Assembly: GCA_009837285.1 (NCBI GenBank)
Contig: VXTU01000141.1
Location: forward strand, 1 to 38,822
Length of the DNA stretch: 38,822 nt
Direction: 5' to 3'
Source: Chloroflexota bacterium
GTDB lineage: Bacteria; Chloroflexota; Dehalococcoidia; UBA2979
The notes under the pieces: generated by a model
The model's database searches: none
Told to the model about the DNA's origin: nothing
What the model saw: the letters and a program-made list of their open reading frames with translations, nothing else
Position numbers and translations under genes: made by a program
Part shown: piece after piece, positions 26,368 to 34,872 of the stretch
Layout: each line of letters opens with the position of its first letter
Numbering within the stretch: the stretch's first letter is position 1

Positions 26368-26544
26368 ATGACCGACCGAGTGACTCAGCTCTTCACGGCC
26401 ATCGGCGCGGGCGTCGTGGTCGGCGTGATTGTCGGCCTGCTCCTCGAGCTCGCCGCCGACCCGCCTTCCTTCGTCACCGGCGGCGTCGCCGGCGTCCTCG
26501 GCGGCGTCATCGCCGTGTTCGTCACATCGAGGCGAAGTTCGTAG
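26368..26544 (+). CDS. 58-residue two-helix membrane protein
   Basis: An ATG with GCGAGGGA about 5 bases upstream opens a 58-residue frame. It holds two hydrophobic helices (AIGAGVVVGVIVGLLLELA and a Gly/Val-rich one) joined by a short PPSF turn and ending RRSS. It follows frdD by 34 bases in the same direction and is probably the last gene of the operon. I know no family for it. Any tie to fumarate reductase is by position only. Confidence 0.6.
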   Translation: MTDRVTQLFTAIGAGVVVGVIVGLLLELAADPPSFVTGGVAGVLGGVIAVFVTSRRSS

Positions 26545-26558
26545 CGCCGATCTTCGCC
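26531..26558. terminator. Inverted repeat between convergent operons
   Basis: GGCGAAG (26531-26537) and CTTCGCC (26552-26558) form a 7-bp stem around a 14-base loop that contains the stop of the small membrane gene. It sits exactly where the frd operon and the leftward gene cluster meet, so a bidirectional terminator is plausible. No T-run accompanies it. Confidence 0.4.
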
Positions 26559-26565
26559 GCGCCCG

Positions 26566-27813
26566 CTACTCCCCGTACGCGACGGCGTCGAGGTCCTCGA
26601 TCCGCTCGTCCGCGGTGAAGCGCCAGATGCCGATGTGGCCCCGCACCAGGTCGCCGTGCTCGTCCCAGTCCAGCGACACGGCCGCTCCCTGGTAGTCGAC
26701 TGCGCCGCCCTCGCGGAGTACCTCGAGCGCACGCGCGACACCGTCCGCCCCCGCGATCACGACCTCGCCGGGCGCCGCACCGACCCAGCGCAGGTGGTCG
26801 CGGATGGCCCCGCCGTGCAGGCTGCCGGCGGCCTCGGCGGCGAGCGCGAGGGCGATGGCGGCGTCGTAGGTCTCGCGCACGTACGGGGTCACCGGCAGCT
26901 CGCCGTACGCCTCTCGGTACGCGGCGTCCCACGCCGCCTGCGACTCGGTATTGGGGCGAGCGACGCCCGCAGTCCCGTACATCCCGCCGAGGCGGTCCCC
27001 GCCGATCACCTGGACGAGCGCCAGCCGGCGCGCGGCATCGCCGAACACGAACTGGTCGTACAGGCCGGCGTCGAGCGCCTCGCGAACGATCGTCTCCGCT
27101 TCATCCGCGAAGGTGATCACGACCAGCGCCTCGGCGTCGCCGGTCTCCCGAAGCTCGGGGAGGTAGGTCTCGGCCTCCGGCTGGACCGCCACCGCCGTGA
27201 TGTCGCCGTCCCAGGCAGCCGCAAACGTCTCGTAGAGCCCTCGGCCCCACGCATCGTCGCGGTAGACGACGCCGACGCGCTCGAAGCCGCGCTCACGGGT
27301 CAAGCGCGCCAGGACCGGGCCCTGCGCGACGTCCGAGAGCGCGGTGCGGAAGAAGAAGTCGCCGTCGTCGGCCGTCGTCAGCATCGGCGAGGTCGCCGAC
27401 GGGCTGATCATCGGGATGCCGGCCGGCCGCGCCACCTGTTCGGCGACCGGGATTGAGTTCGCGCTCGAGCTGGGGCCGACGAGCGCGTGGACGCCCTCGA
27501 CCTCCACGAGCCGTCGCGCGACTTCGACGGCGGTGTCCGGGTCGGACGTCGGGTCGGCCAGCACGTAGGTCACCGGACGTCCGAGGACGCCCCCGGCGTC
27601 GTTGATGTGTCGTATCGCGAGGTCGAAGCCCTGCCGGCGCACCATCGACGCCTCGGCCACACCCTCGCCGGTGTCGAGCAGCAGGCCGATCTTCAGCGGC
27701 TCCTGCTCGTCGCCGTCGTCGCCCGCGCACGCAGCCGCGAGCGTCAGCGCGGCGAGGAGCAGCGCCGAGGCGAGCAAGCGCGGCGCGGCGACGGTACGGC
27801 CTCGGAGGTTCAT
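26566..27813 (-). CDS. LivK-type branched-chain amino acid / amide ABC substrate-binding lipoprotein
   Basis: A 415-residue type I periplasmic binding protein. It has a lipoprotein signal with LAAAC (C29), then LKIGLLLDTGEGVAEASMVR, NDAGGVLGRPV and the ligand-region GPSSSANSIPVAE typical of the LivJ/LivK and amide-urea group. No permease or ATPase gene is nearby, so it is an orphan. The ATG at 27813 gives a standard signal peptide. A TTG five codons earlier, 4 bases from the fumC stop, is an alternative, and neither start has a strong Shine-Dalgarno. It lies 19 bases downstream of fumC and is probably co-transcribed. Ligand unknown. Confidence 0.88.
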   Translation of the reverse strand: MNLRGRTVAAPRLLASALLLAALTLAAACAGDDGDEQEPLKIGLLLDTGEGVAEASMVRRQGFDLAIRHINDAGGVLGRPVTYVLADPTSDPDTAVEVARRLVEVEGVHALVGPSSSANSIPVAEQVARPAGIPMISPSATSPMLTTADDGDFFFRTALSDVAQGPVLARLTRERGFERVGVVYRDDAWGRGLYETFAAAWDGDITAVAVQPEAETYLPELRETGDAEALVVITFADEAETIVREALDAGLYDQFVFGDAARRLALVQVIGGDRLGGMYGTAGVARPNTESQAAWDAAYREAYGELPVTPYVRETYDAAIALALAAEAAGSLHGGAIRDHLRWVGAAPGEVVIAGADGVARALEVLREGGAVDYQGAAVSLDWDEHGDLVRGHIGIWRFTADERIEDLDAVAYGE

Positions 27814-27832
27814 CGGTAGGTCGTCCAAACGC

Positions 27833-29233
27833 CTACGGGTGGGTCATGTCCTCGGGCCGCACCCACTCGTCGAACTCGGCGTCCGTCACGTAGCCGAGCG
27901 ACACCGCCGCCTCACGCAGCGTCGAGCCGTGGACGTGGGCGTGGTGGGCCACCTCGGCCGCGCGGTCGTAGCCGATGCGCGGGCTCAGCGCCGTCACCAG
28001 CATCAACGAGGACTCCATGAGCTGCTGGATGCGCTCGCGGTTCGGCTCGATGCCGGCCACCATGTTGTCGGTGAACGACACCGCAGCGTCGCCGAGCAGG
28101 CGGATCGACTGCAGTGTGTTGAACACGATCACCGGCTTGAAGACGTTGAGCTCGAAGTGGCCGGTGGCGCCGCCGACGTTCACGGCGACGTCGTTGCCGA
28201 TGACCTGCGCGCAGACCATCGTGAGCGCCTCGGACTGTGTGGGGTTCACCTTGCCCGGCATGATCGAGGAGCCCGGCTCGTTGGCCGGCAGCATCAGCTC
28301 GGCGAGCCCGGCGCGCGGGCCGGAACCGAGCAGCCGCACGTCGTTCGCGATCTTCATCAGCGAGGCGGCCACGGTCTTGAGCTGCCCCGACATCTCGACC
28401 TGCGCGTCGTGCGCGGCGAGCGACTCGAACTTGTTCGGCGCGGTCACGAACGGCAGGCCGGTGATGCCCGCGATCTCCGCCGCGACGCGCTCGGCGTACT
28501 CGGGGTGCGCGTTGAGGCCGGTGCCGACGGCGGTGCCGCCGAGGGCGAGCTCGTGGATGCGCGGCAGCGCCCCCTCGACGCGCGCGATCGAGTTCTCGAC
28601 CTGCTTCACGTAGCCGGAGAACTCCTGGCCGAGCGTAAGGGGCGTCGCGTCCATGAGGTGCGTGCGGCCGATCTTGACGATGTCGTCGAACTCGGCCTGC
28701 TTCGCCGACAGCGCGGCGTGGAGGTGGCGCAGGCCGGGGAGGAGGCGGTGCGTCGCCTCCTCGGCGGTCGCGATCGACATGGCGCCCGGGAACACGTCGT
28801 TCGAGGACTGCGACATGTTGACGTGGTCGTTGGGGTGGACGGGGTCCTTGGAGCCAAGCTCGCCACCCAGCATCTCGGTGGCGCGGTTCGAGATGACCTC
28901 GTTGGCGTTCATGTTGGACTGGGTGCCGGAGCCGGTCTGCCAGACGACGAGCGGGAAGTGGTCGTCGAGGTCGCCGTCGATGACCTCCTGCGCGGCGGCG
29001 CGCATGGCGTCGGCGCGCTTGGAGTCGAGCTTGCCGAGGGCCTCGTTCACGGTGGCGGAGGCGTGCTTGACGATGCCGAGGGCGCGGATGATGGAGCGCG
29101 GCATGCGCTCGGTGCCGATCTTGAAGTTCTGAAGCGAGCGCTGGGTCTGCGCCCCCCAGTACACGTCGTTCGCCACCTCGATGGCGCCCATGCTGTCGGT
29201 CTCGGTGCGGGTGGGTGCTGCGGTCGTCGTCAT
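27833..29233 (-). CDS. fumC: Class II fumarate hydratase
   Basis: FumC hydrates fumarate to malate and needs no iron-sulfur cluster. The 466-residue protein carries the superfamily signature [11 protein letters not shown], the substrate segment [13 protein letters not shown] and the catalytic His region [33 protein letters not shown] near 115 is typical of fumarases as opposed to aspartases or argininosuccinate lyases. The ATG at 29233 is chosen because TAGGAG lies 8 bases upstream and the homologous N-terminus starts shortly after. It is 11 bases downstream of the unknown gene. Confidence 0.95.
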   Translation of the reverse strand: MTTTAAPTRTETDSMGAIEVANDVYWGAQTQRSLQNFKIGTERMPRSIIRALGIVKHASATVNEALGKLDSKRADAMRAAAQEVIDGDLDDHFPLVVWQTGSGTQSNMNANEVISNRATEMLGGELGSKDPVHPNDHVNMSQSSNDVFPGAMSIATAEEATHRLLPGLRHLHAALSAKQAEFDDIVKIGRTHLMDATPLTLGQEFSGYVKQVENSIARVEGALPRIHELALGGTAVGTGLNAHPEYAERVAAEIAGITGLPFVTAPNKFESLAAHDAQVEMSGQLKTVAASLMKIANDVRLLGSGPRAGLAELMLPANEPGSSIMPGKVNPTQSEALTMVCAQVIGNDVAVNVGGATGHFELNVFKPVIVFNTLQSIRLLGDAAVSFTDNMVAGIEPNRERIQQLMESSLMLVTALSPRIGYDRAAEVAHHAHVHGSTLREAAVSLGYVTDAEFDEWVRPEDMTHP

Positions 29234-29244
29234 CTCATGTACTC

Positions 29245-30042
29245 CTAGGCTCTGCGGTCTCTGATGTGAACTTCCGGTGGGTTGTCTACCGACCATTCGA
29301 GCGCCTGGTTATGAAGTTGCGCTGCAGCGCTCGTGTTAGCACCAGTGACTTCATCTACTAAGCGCGCGATTGCGTATAGGAGTGCGGCCAGCGTCGGAAC
29401 TAGGTGCCGCGCAGCAATCTCGGACAGTTTCGTGGTCCGCATGCCGAGCAGCACCTCAAGTTGCGGGGAGTCAGCACGGACCGCGTCGATCGCGAGATCG
29501 GAGAGTGCGTGCGAGTAGAGGATATTCTCCGTATCGCGGAAAAGGCGGAACGCCTCCAGCGCGTTGTCGTCGTACCAGCGGGGTAGAGCTTCTGCCATCA
29601 CCTTCCTATCGGGCCAGGTACCGACGGGCCACTTCTTCCCTTCGGAGTAGTCCTGCATACACTGTTCGGCCGCCTCAGGGTCGTTTTCTGCCCAGATAGC
29701 TGCGACAACTCCTTCAGAGATGAAGCGGGGCACTAGGAGCGCCGTTCGCGGGAATCCTCGCCTGAGCTGCAGAACGGCGCTCACCGCCGCATTCCAAGAC
29801 TGCGAGAGCATGAAGACCCGGAACTTCTGGCTGTCACTCAGATGCTCGCCGCTAAGCGAGCTGAGCTTGCTCGAGGACTCATCCAGCATCGCACCCAACA
29901 AGCGGTTAGCGTCACGGTTCTGTGCTACAAAATCCCGCTCCGCGTTATCCTCGATCTCCCTCTGTGACAATAGGGGCTGTCCTCCTCGGGCGACGTCGCA
30001 GAGTCCAGCTTGGTCGACCCGCGTCATCTGATGTTGTGTCAC
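29245..30042 (-). CDS. Unknown protein inserted between mdh and fumC
   Basis: A 265-residue soluble, helix-rich protein with no signal peptide. [27 protein letters not shown] followed by [21 protein letters not shown] faintly recalls DUF5677-like proteins, but I cannot assign it. Base composition differs from its neighbours: three 60-base rows counted by hand gave 55-62% GC, while one fumC row gave 77%. The GTG at 30042 overlaps the mdh stop by four bases. An ATG five codons later is an alternative start. Sitting unbroken within a TCA-cycle operon, with different composition, it may be a late arrival by transfer. Function unknown. Confidence 0.65.
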   Translation of the reverse strand: MTQHQMTRVDQAGLCDVARGGQPLLSQREIEDNAERDFVAQNRDANRLLGAMLDESSSKLSSLSGEHLSDSQKFRVFMLSQSWNAAVSAVLQLRRGFPRTALLVPRFISEGVVAAIWAENDPEAAEQCMQDYSEGKKWPVGTWPDRKVMAEALPRWYDDNALEAFRLFRDTENILYSHALSDLAIDAVRADSPQLEVLLGMRTTKLSEIAARHLVPTLAALLYAIARLVDEVTGANTSAAAQLHNQALEWSVDNPPEVHIRDRRA

Positions 30043-30977
30043 TCCCTTGGCGTCGCCGCCACGAGCTCCAGCACCGCCTCGCCAGCAGCCACCATCCCCG
30101 CCGCCTCAGACTCGCTCAGCGGCGACTCGTAGATCTCGAGGATGCCGCCCGCGCCGAGGAGGACTGGGGCGCCGACGTAGGCGTTCTCGATGCCCCACTG
30201 GCCCGTCAGCAGCGTGCAGCACGGGAGGACGCGGCGCTCGTTGCGGAGGATGGCGTCGACCATCTCGATGGTCGCGGCGGCGGGGGCCGTGAAGGCCGAT
30301 CCCGTCTTGAGCAGGCCGACGATCTCCGCGCCGCCCTTCGTCGTGCGGTCCACGACCGCGTCGATGCGGTCCTGCGCCATCAGCGCGGTCAGCGGCACGC
30401 CGCCAACGGTCGCCGAGGAGACGATCGGGACCATCGTTGCCTCCGTGTGGCCGCCGAGCACCCACGCCGAGACGTCGCGCACCGACACGCCGAGCTCCAT
30501 CGCGATGAAGGTGCGGTAGCGCGTGCTGTCGAGCATCCCGCCCTGGCCGACGACGCGCGCGGCCGGGAGGCCGGTGGCCTCGAGGGCGACGTGGCACATC
30601 GCGTCCATAGGGTTGGCGAAGATGATGAAGGTGGCGTCCGGCGAGTGTTCGATGGCGCTCCCGACGACACTGCGCACGATGCCGGCGTTGGTGCCGAGCA
30701 GGTCTTCGCGCGTCATCCCGGGCCGCCGCGGCACGCCCGAGGTGACCACGACGACGTCGGAGCCGGCGGTGTCGGCCCAGTCGTTGGTGCCGCTCACGCG
30801 GACGCTGGTGCCGACCCACGGGGAGGCTTCCTGGATGTCGAGCGCCTTGCCCTGCGGCAGCCCCTCGACGATGTCGATGAGGGTGACGTCGGCGTAGCCG
30901 CGCGCGGCGAGGATCTGCGCCATGGAGGTGCCGGTGTTCCCGGCCCCGACAATCGTGACTTGCTTGCGCTCTGACAA
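30039..30977 (-). CDS. mdh: Malate dehydrogenase, LDH-like family
   Basis: MDH oxidises malate to oxaloacetate with NAD. The 312-residue protein has the Rossmann motif VGAGNTG, the NAD-selecting Asp after it (TLIDI), the specificity loop PRRPGMTREDLL with the malate-binding Arg residues, and FANPMDAMCHVA. The catalytic-His motif, normally GGHGDTMVP, reads GGHTEATMVP, one residue longer; the His itself is kept. The start is TTG at 30975-30977 with AAGGGA about 8 bases upstream. No ATG or GTG offers a complete Rossmann start. It precedes the unknown gene with a GTGA overlap and follows icd by 153 bases. Confidence 0.93.
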   Translation of the reverse strand: MSERKQVTIVGAGNTGTSMAQILAARGYADVTLIDIVEGLPQGKALDIQEASPWVGTSVRVSGTNDWADTAGSDVVVVTSGVPRRPGMTREDLLGTNAGIVRSVVGSAIEHSPDATFIIFANPMDAMCHVALEATGLPAARVVGQGGMLDSTRYRTFIAMELGVSVRDVSAWVLGGHTEATMVPIVSSATVGGVPLTALMAQDRIDAVVDRTTKGGAEIVGLLKTGSAFTAPAAATIEMVDAILRNERRVLPCCTLLTGQWGIENAYVGAPVLLGAGGILEIYESPLSESEAAGMVAAGEAVLELVAATPRE

Positions 30978-31018
30978 CGTGCTGTCCCTTCGTGCGGGCG
31001 CGCCCCCGTGCCTGCGAT

Positions 31019-31034
31019 GCGGGCAAGGGCCCGC
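31019..31034. other. GC-rich hairpin between icd and mdh
   Basis: GCGGGC, loop AAGG, GCCCGC. It lies in the 153-base icd-mdh gap and would be part of the mdh leader if transcription reads through. There is no T-tract. Confidence 0.3.
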
Positions 31035-31093
31035 GGGGGACGTGCGTGTGCGTGCTTCGTGCGGTTCGCAATTCCGGGTTGATGTCCCGGGCA

Positions 31094-31110
31094 GCCGCCG
31101 GCGGCCGCCG
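31094..31110 (-). terminator. Strong GC palindrome just after icd
   Basis: A 12-base palindrome GCCGCCGGCGGC (31094-31105) overlaps a second one ending at 31110. It is 20 bases downstream of the icd stop, where an RNA-stabilising 3' hairpin or a weak terminator would be expected. No U-tract follows. Confidence 0.35.
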
Positions 31111-31130
31111 CCAGGGTTCAGTTGCTGCTT

Positions 31131-32351
31131 CTAGCTTGCCATCTCGCGGTTCAAGCGGTCGACGATGCGGTCGAAGAACTGGCGCGTGTTGAGCCACTCG
31201 ACGTCCGGGCCGATGTTGATCGCCAGGTCGCGCGTCATGTCGCCCGACTCGACAGTCTCGATGCAGACGCGCTCGAGCGTGTCGGCGAAGTCCTCGACGT
31301 CCTGGGTGTTGTCCATGCGGCCGCGGTACCGCAGCCCGCGCGACCACGCGAAGATCGAGGCGATCGGGTTCGTCGAGGTCTCGTTGCCCTGGAGGTGCTG
31401 GCGGTAGTGGCGCGTGACCGTGCCGTGCGCCGCCTCGGCCTCGACCGTGTTGCCGTCGGGCGTGAGCAGCACGGAGGTCATGAGTCCGAGCGAGCCGAAG
31501 CCCTGCGCGACCACGTCGGACTGCACGTCGCCGTCGTAGTTCTTCGCCGCCCAGACGAAGCCGCCGTCCCACTTGAGGGCCTGCGCGACCATGTCGTCGA
31601 TGAGTCGGTGCTCGTAGGTGAGGCCCGCCTCGCCGAAGCGCCCGGCGAACTCGGCGTCGAAGACCTCCTGGAAGAGGTCGCGGAAGCGGCCGTCGTAGGC
31701 CTTAAGGATCGTGTTCTTCGTGGCGAAGTAGAGCGGCAGGTCACGGTCGAGCGCGTAGGTCATGCACGCGCGCGCGAAGCCGCGGATCGAGTCGTCGAGG
31801 TTGTACATCCCCATGGCGATGCCGCCACCCTCGGTGAAGTCGAAGACCTCGCGCTCCTCGGGCGCGCCGCCGCCGGCAGGGGTGAAGGTCATGGTGAGGC
31901 GGCCGGGGCCGGGCACGACGAAGTCGGTGGCGCGGTACTGGTCGCCGAAGGCGTGACGGCCGATGACGATCGGCTTTTCCCAGCCGGGCACGAGCCGCGG
32001 AATGTTGCTCATCACGATCGGCTCGCGGAACACGGTCCCGCCGAGGATGTTGCGGATGGTGCCGTTGGGCGAGCGCCACATCTGCTTGAGGCCGAACTCC
32101 TCGACGCGGTCCTCGTCAGGGGTGATGGTGGCGCACTTCACGCCGACGCCGTGGCGCTTGATGGCCTCGGCGGCGTCGATGGTGATCTGGTCCGAGGTCG
32201 CGTCGCGCGACTCGATGCCGAGGTCGTAGTACTCGAGGTCGACGTCGAGGTAGGGAAGGATCAGCTGTTCGCGGATCCACGCCCAGATGATGCGGGTCAT
32301 CTCGTCGCCGTCGAGCTCGACGATCGGGTTCTGCACGTTGATCTTTGCCAT
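31131..32351 (-). CDS. icd: Isocitrate dehydrogenase (NADP), eukaryote-like homodimeric type
   Basis: The 406-residue enzyme oxidatively decarboxylates isocitrate to 2-oxoglutarate. [21 protein letters not shown] at the N-terminus, [19 protein letters not shown], and [20 protein letters not shown] are characteristic of the subfamily II (IDH1-like) enzymes, which differ from the E. coli Icd type. [10 protein letters not shown] and [12 protein letters not shown] mark the cofactor end, and NADP use is the family norm. The ATG at 32351 has GAGGGG about 5 bases upstream. It follows pccB by 70 bases. Confidence 0.95.
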   Translation of the reverse strand: MAKINVQNPIVELDGDEMTRIIWAWIREQLILPYLDVDLEYYDLGIESRDATSDQITIDAAEAIKRHGVGVKCATITPDEDRVEEFGLKQMWRSPNGTIRNILGGTVFREPIVMSNIPRLVPGWEKPIVIGRHAFGDQYRATDFVVPGPGRLTMTFTPAGGGAPEEREVFDFTEGGGIAMGMYNLDDSIRGFARACMTYALDRDLPLYFATKNTILKAYDGRFRDLFQEVFDAEFAGRFGEAGLTYEHRLIDDMVAQALKWDGGFVWAAKNYDGDVQSDVVAQGFGSLGLMTSVLLTPDGNTVEAEAAHGTVTRHYRQHLQGNETSTNPIASIFAWSRGLRYRGRMDNTQDVEDFADTLERVCIETVESGDMTRDLAINIGPDVEWLNTRQFFDRIVDRLNREMAS

Positions 32352-32421
32352 CAGGCCCCCTCGTTGGTGCTCGCGAGCCGAGCGCGGGTGCGTACGGTTC
32401 CGGCGGCCGGACCGCCCAGGC

Positions 32422-33966
32422 TTAGAGCGGGATGTTCCCGTGCTTCTTCGCCAGCGGTGACTCTGCCTTGCGTTGCAGCATGCGCAGCGCCTGCGCGATG
32501 CGGGCACGCGTGTCTCGTGGATCGATCACGTCGTCGACGTAGCCCTTGGCGGCTGCGATGTACGGGTGCTCGATGCGCTCCTGGTAGTCGGAGACGAGCT
32601 CCGCGCGTACGGCGTCCTCGTCCTCGGCGGCCTGGAGCTCGCGGCGGTTGATGATGTTCACCGCCTGGCTCCCGCCCATGACGGCGATCGCCCCGCCGGG
32701 CCACACGAAGTTGATGTCGGCGCCGAGGTGCTTGGAGCCCATCGCCACGTAGGCGCCGCCGAAGCCCTTGCGCGTGATCACGGTGATGAGCGGCACGGTC
32801 GCCTCGGCGTAGGCGTACAGCAGCTTCGCGCCGTGGGAGATGATGCCGCCGTACTCCTGCGCCACGCCCGGCAGGTAGCCGGGCACGTCGACTAGCGTGA
32901 CGACCGGCACGTTGAACGAGTCGCAGAGGCGCACGAACCGCGCCGCCTTGCGCGACGAGTCGATGTCGAGCACGCCGCCGAGGTACATCGGCTGGTTCGC
33001 CACGACGCCCACGGTCTGGCCGCCGATGCGCCCGAGGCCGACGACGATGTTCTGCGCGAAGAACTCGTGGACCTCCATGAAGTCGCCGTTGTCGAGCAGC
33101 CGCTCGATCACATCGCGCACGTCGTAGGGGATGGCGTCGTCCTCGGGGACGATGTTCAGGATGTCGTCGAGGGTGCGGTTGGGGTCGTCGCCGGTGTCGA
33201 CGAACGGCGGGGACTCGACGTTGTTGGCGGGCAGGAATGAGAGCAGCCGCCGCACCTCGTCGAGGCAGGCCTGCTCGTCGTTGAACGCAAACTGCGAGAC
33301 GCCGGACTTGGCGGCGTGCGACATCGCCCCGCCGAGCTCCTCGAAGCTGGTCTCCTCGCCGGTGACGCTCCGGATGACGTCGGGGCCGGTGATGTACATC
33401 TGCGCGGTGCCCTCGACCATGAACACGAAGTCCGTGATCGCCGGGGAGTAGACGGCGCCGCCCGCGCACGGCCCCATGATCACGCTGATCTGCGGGATCA
33501 CGCCCGAGCCGTGCACGTTGCGCAGGAAGATGTCGCCGTAGCCGGCGAGGGAGTCGACGCCTTCCTGGATGCGGGCGCCGCCTGAGTCGTTGAGACCGAT
33601 CATCGGGACGCCGGTCTTGAGGGCGAGGTCCATGACCTTCGCCATCTTCTCGCCGACCACGGTCGAGAGTGAGCCGCCAAACACGGTGAAGTCCTGCGCG
33701 AAGACGCAGACCGGGCGGCCGTCGATCTGCCCCCAGCCGGTGACGACCGCGTCGCCGTAGAAGCGCTGGCCCGCGCCGTCCTCACCCCATTCCACGCCGA
33801 GGGCATCGAGTTCGTCGAACGTGCCGGGGTCGAGGAGCTGGTCGATGCGCTCGCGCGCGGTGAGCTTGCCGCGCTCGTGCTGGGCGTCGATGCGTGCCTG
33901 ACCGCCGCCCAGGAGGCCGCTCTGCTTGCGTTCGGCGAGTTCCGCCAGGCGGTCTTCGTGGCTCAC
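32422..33966 (-). CDS. pccB: Acyl-CoA carboxylase carboxyltransferase subunit, propionyl-CoA type
   Basis: A 514-residue beta subunit that transfers CO2 from biotin to propionyl-CoA (possibly also acetyl-CoA), making methylmalonyl-CoA. The N-terminus [20 protein letters not shown], the crotonase-fold site [16 protein letters not shown] and the C-terminal [22 protein letters not shown] are typical of PccB/AccD5. The GTG at 33964-33966 gives the normal start. It overlaps the TGA of a 10-codon ORF and has no clear Shine-Dalgarno of its own. The biotin carboxylase alpha subunit is not in the window. Confidence 0.92.
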   Translation of the reverse strand: MSHEDRLAELAERKQSGLLGGGQARIDAQHERGKLTARERIDQLLDPGTFDELDALGVEWGEDGAGQRFYGDAVVTGWGQIDGRPVCVFAQDFTVFGGSLSTVVGEKMAKVMDLALKTGVPMIGLNDSGGARIQEGVDSLAGYGDIFLRNVHGSGVIPQISVIMGPCAGGAVYSPAITDFVFMVEGTAQMYITGPDVIRSVTGEETSFEELGGAMSHAAKSGVSQFAFNDEQACLDEVRRLLSFLPANNVESPPFVDTGDDPNRTLDDILNIVPEDDAIPYDVRDVIERLLDNGDFMEVHEFFAQNIVVGLGRIGGQTVGVVANQPMYLGGVLDIDSSRKAARFVRLCDSFNVPVVTLVDVPGYLPGVAQEYGGIISHGAKLLYAYAEATVPLITVITRKGFGGAYVAMGSKHLGADINFVWPGGAIAVMGGSQAVNIINRRELQAAEDEDAVRAELVSDYQERIEHPYIAAAKGYVDDVIDPRDTRARIAQALRMLQRKAESPLAKKHGNIPL

Positions 33967-33995
33967 TGCCGGGCCGCCGCGTGTCGAGTCGTCAT
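33963..33995 (-). CDS. 10-codon leader ORF overlapping the pccB start
   Basis: ATG at 33995 opens [10 protein letters not shown], then TGA, which overlaps the pccB GTG as GTGA. The distance from this ATG to the pccB start is 29 bases, the same as for the mini-ORF before the deacetylase gene. A GAGGGGCGG stretch lies about 12 bases upstream, a loose ribosome-binding site. Whether it is translated is unknown. Confidence 0.3.
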   Translation of the reverse strand: MTTRHAAARQ

Positions 33996-34018
33996 GGTCG
34001 TACGGTTCCGCCCCTCGT

Positions 34019-34037
34019 CGCGGCCCCGGGGGCCGCG
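34019..34037. other. Perfect 9-bp inverted repeat upstream of pccB
   Basis: CGCGGCCCC and GGGGCCGCG flank one G. It could fold as a hairpin in the pccB leader or be a protein-binding dyad. It lies in the 184-base gap between the LysM gene stop and pccB, which otherwise shows no clear promoter. Confidence 0.35.
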
Positions 34038-34150
34038 GAAGCGCCGCACACACGGTGAAGCCCGCGGGCGGCGCGAGCGTCCGTAGTATCGGGGGATTCG
34101 CGGCGCAGCGCCAGACCACGCCCGACCAGGGACGGGCGGGGTGGCGGGGC

Positions 34151-34804
34151 CTACGGGATGATCAGCTCCTCGCCCACGAACAGGTTGCTCAGGCCGTCGA
34201 CGGTGGTGCCGTTGGCCGCCGCAAGCTCCTCGAGGGTGACGTCGAACTGCAGCGCGATGCCGTAGGCGGTGTCGCCGGCCAGCACGACGTAGATCCGCGC
34301 GCCCGACTCGTCGGTGGTGGTCTCGCCCCCGGAATCACCGGCGTCTTCGCCATCGTCTGCGGCGTCTGCCTCGGAGTCGGCCGCGTCGCTGCCCTCGGGG
34401 ACGTGCCCCGGCCGAATGGTGAGGACCTGGCCGACGAAGATCAGCGCCGCGTCCTCGATGTCGTTGAGCTCCATGATCGCTTCGATGGTCGTGTCGAACT
34501 GCGTGGCGATGGCGCTGAGGGTGTCACCGGGTTCGACCTCGTACTCGACCTCATCCCCGGAGGCGGTGGTCTGACCCGTCTCGGCGGTCGCCTGCGGGGT
34601 CGCGGTGGCCACGATGGTGGGCGCGGGGACGCTCGCGTAGGGCGTGGCGGTGGGGATCGGCGTGGATTCGGTGGTGGTCTCGGCCGGCTCCTCTTCGTCG
34701 TCGTCATCGCCGCCGCAGCCTGCGGCGACGATTGCGGCGCTCGCGAGCAGCGCAATGGCGAGCCCGAGTCGCAGCGACAGCCATCGAGAACGGATCAGGT
34801 GCAT
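34151..34804 (-). CDS. LysM-repeat lipoprotein
   Basis: A 217-residue exported lipoprotein. The signal ends in the lipobox VAAGC (C30), followed by an acidic and Thr/Pro-rich linker to about residue 85. Two LysM domains are visible: EYEVEPGDTLSAIATQFDTT (about 87-131) and IYVVLAGDTAYGIALQFDVT (about 171-217), joined by an Asp/Ser/Glu-rich linker. LysM binds N-acetylglucosamine polymers such as peptidoglycan. There is no catalytic domain, so a cell-wall-binding or structural role is likely. A -10-like TACGAT lies 26 bases before the ATG. The Thr/Pro linker style is common in Chloroflexota. Confidence 0.87.
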   Translation of the reverse strand: MHLIRSRWLSLRLGLAIALLASAAIVAAGCGGDDDDEEEPAETTTESTPIPTATPYASVPAPTIVATATPQATAETGQTTASGDEVEYEVEPGDTLSAIATQFDTTIEAIMELNDIEDAALIFVGQVLTIRPGHVPEGSDAADSEADAADDGEDAGDSGGETTTDESGARIYVVLAGDTAYGIALQFDVTLEELAAANGTTVDGLSNLFVGEELIIP

Positions 34805-34830
34805 AGGCGGCTAACCATCCGAGCCCGCTC

Positions 34831-34836
34831 ATCGTA
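34831..34836 (-). promoter_or_regulatory. Candidate -10 box (TACGAT) for the LysM lipoprotein gene
   Basis: TACGAT on the minus strand, 26 bases upstream of the ATG. The same hexamer precedes the M28 gene. No -35 was recognised. Confidence 0.35.
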
Positions 34837-34872
34837 CCGTAGCCCAACGAAGCGCGGCAAGTATGGCGTGCG

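Noticed and set aside
27602-29248. Plus-strand 548-codon frame opposite fumC
   Set aside because: Antisense shadow; the minus strand encodes an intact FumC.
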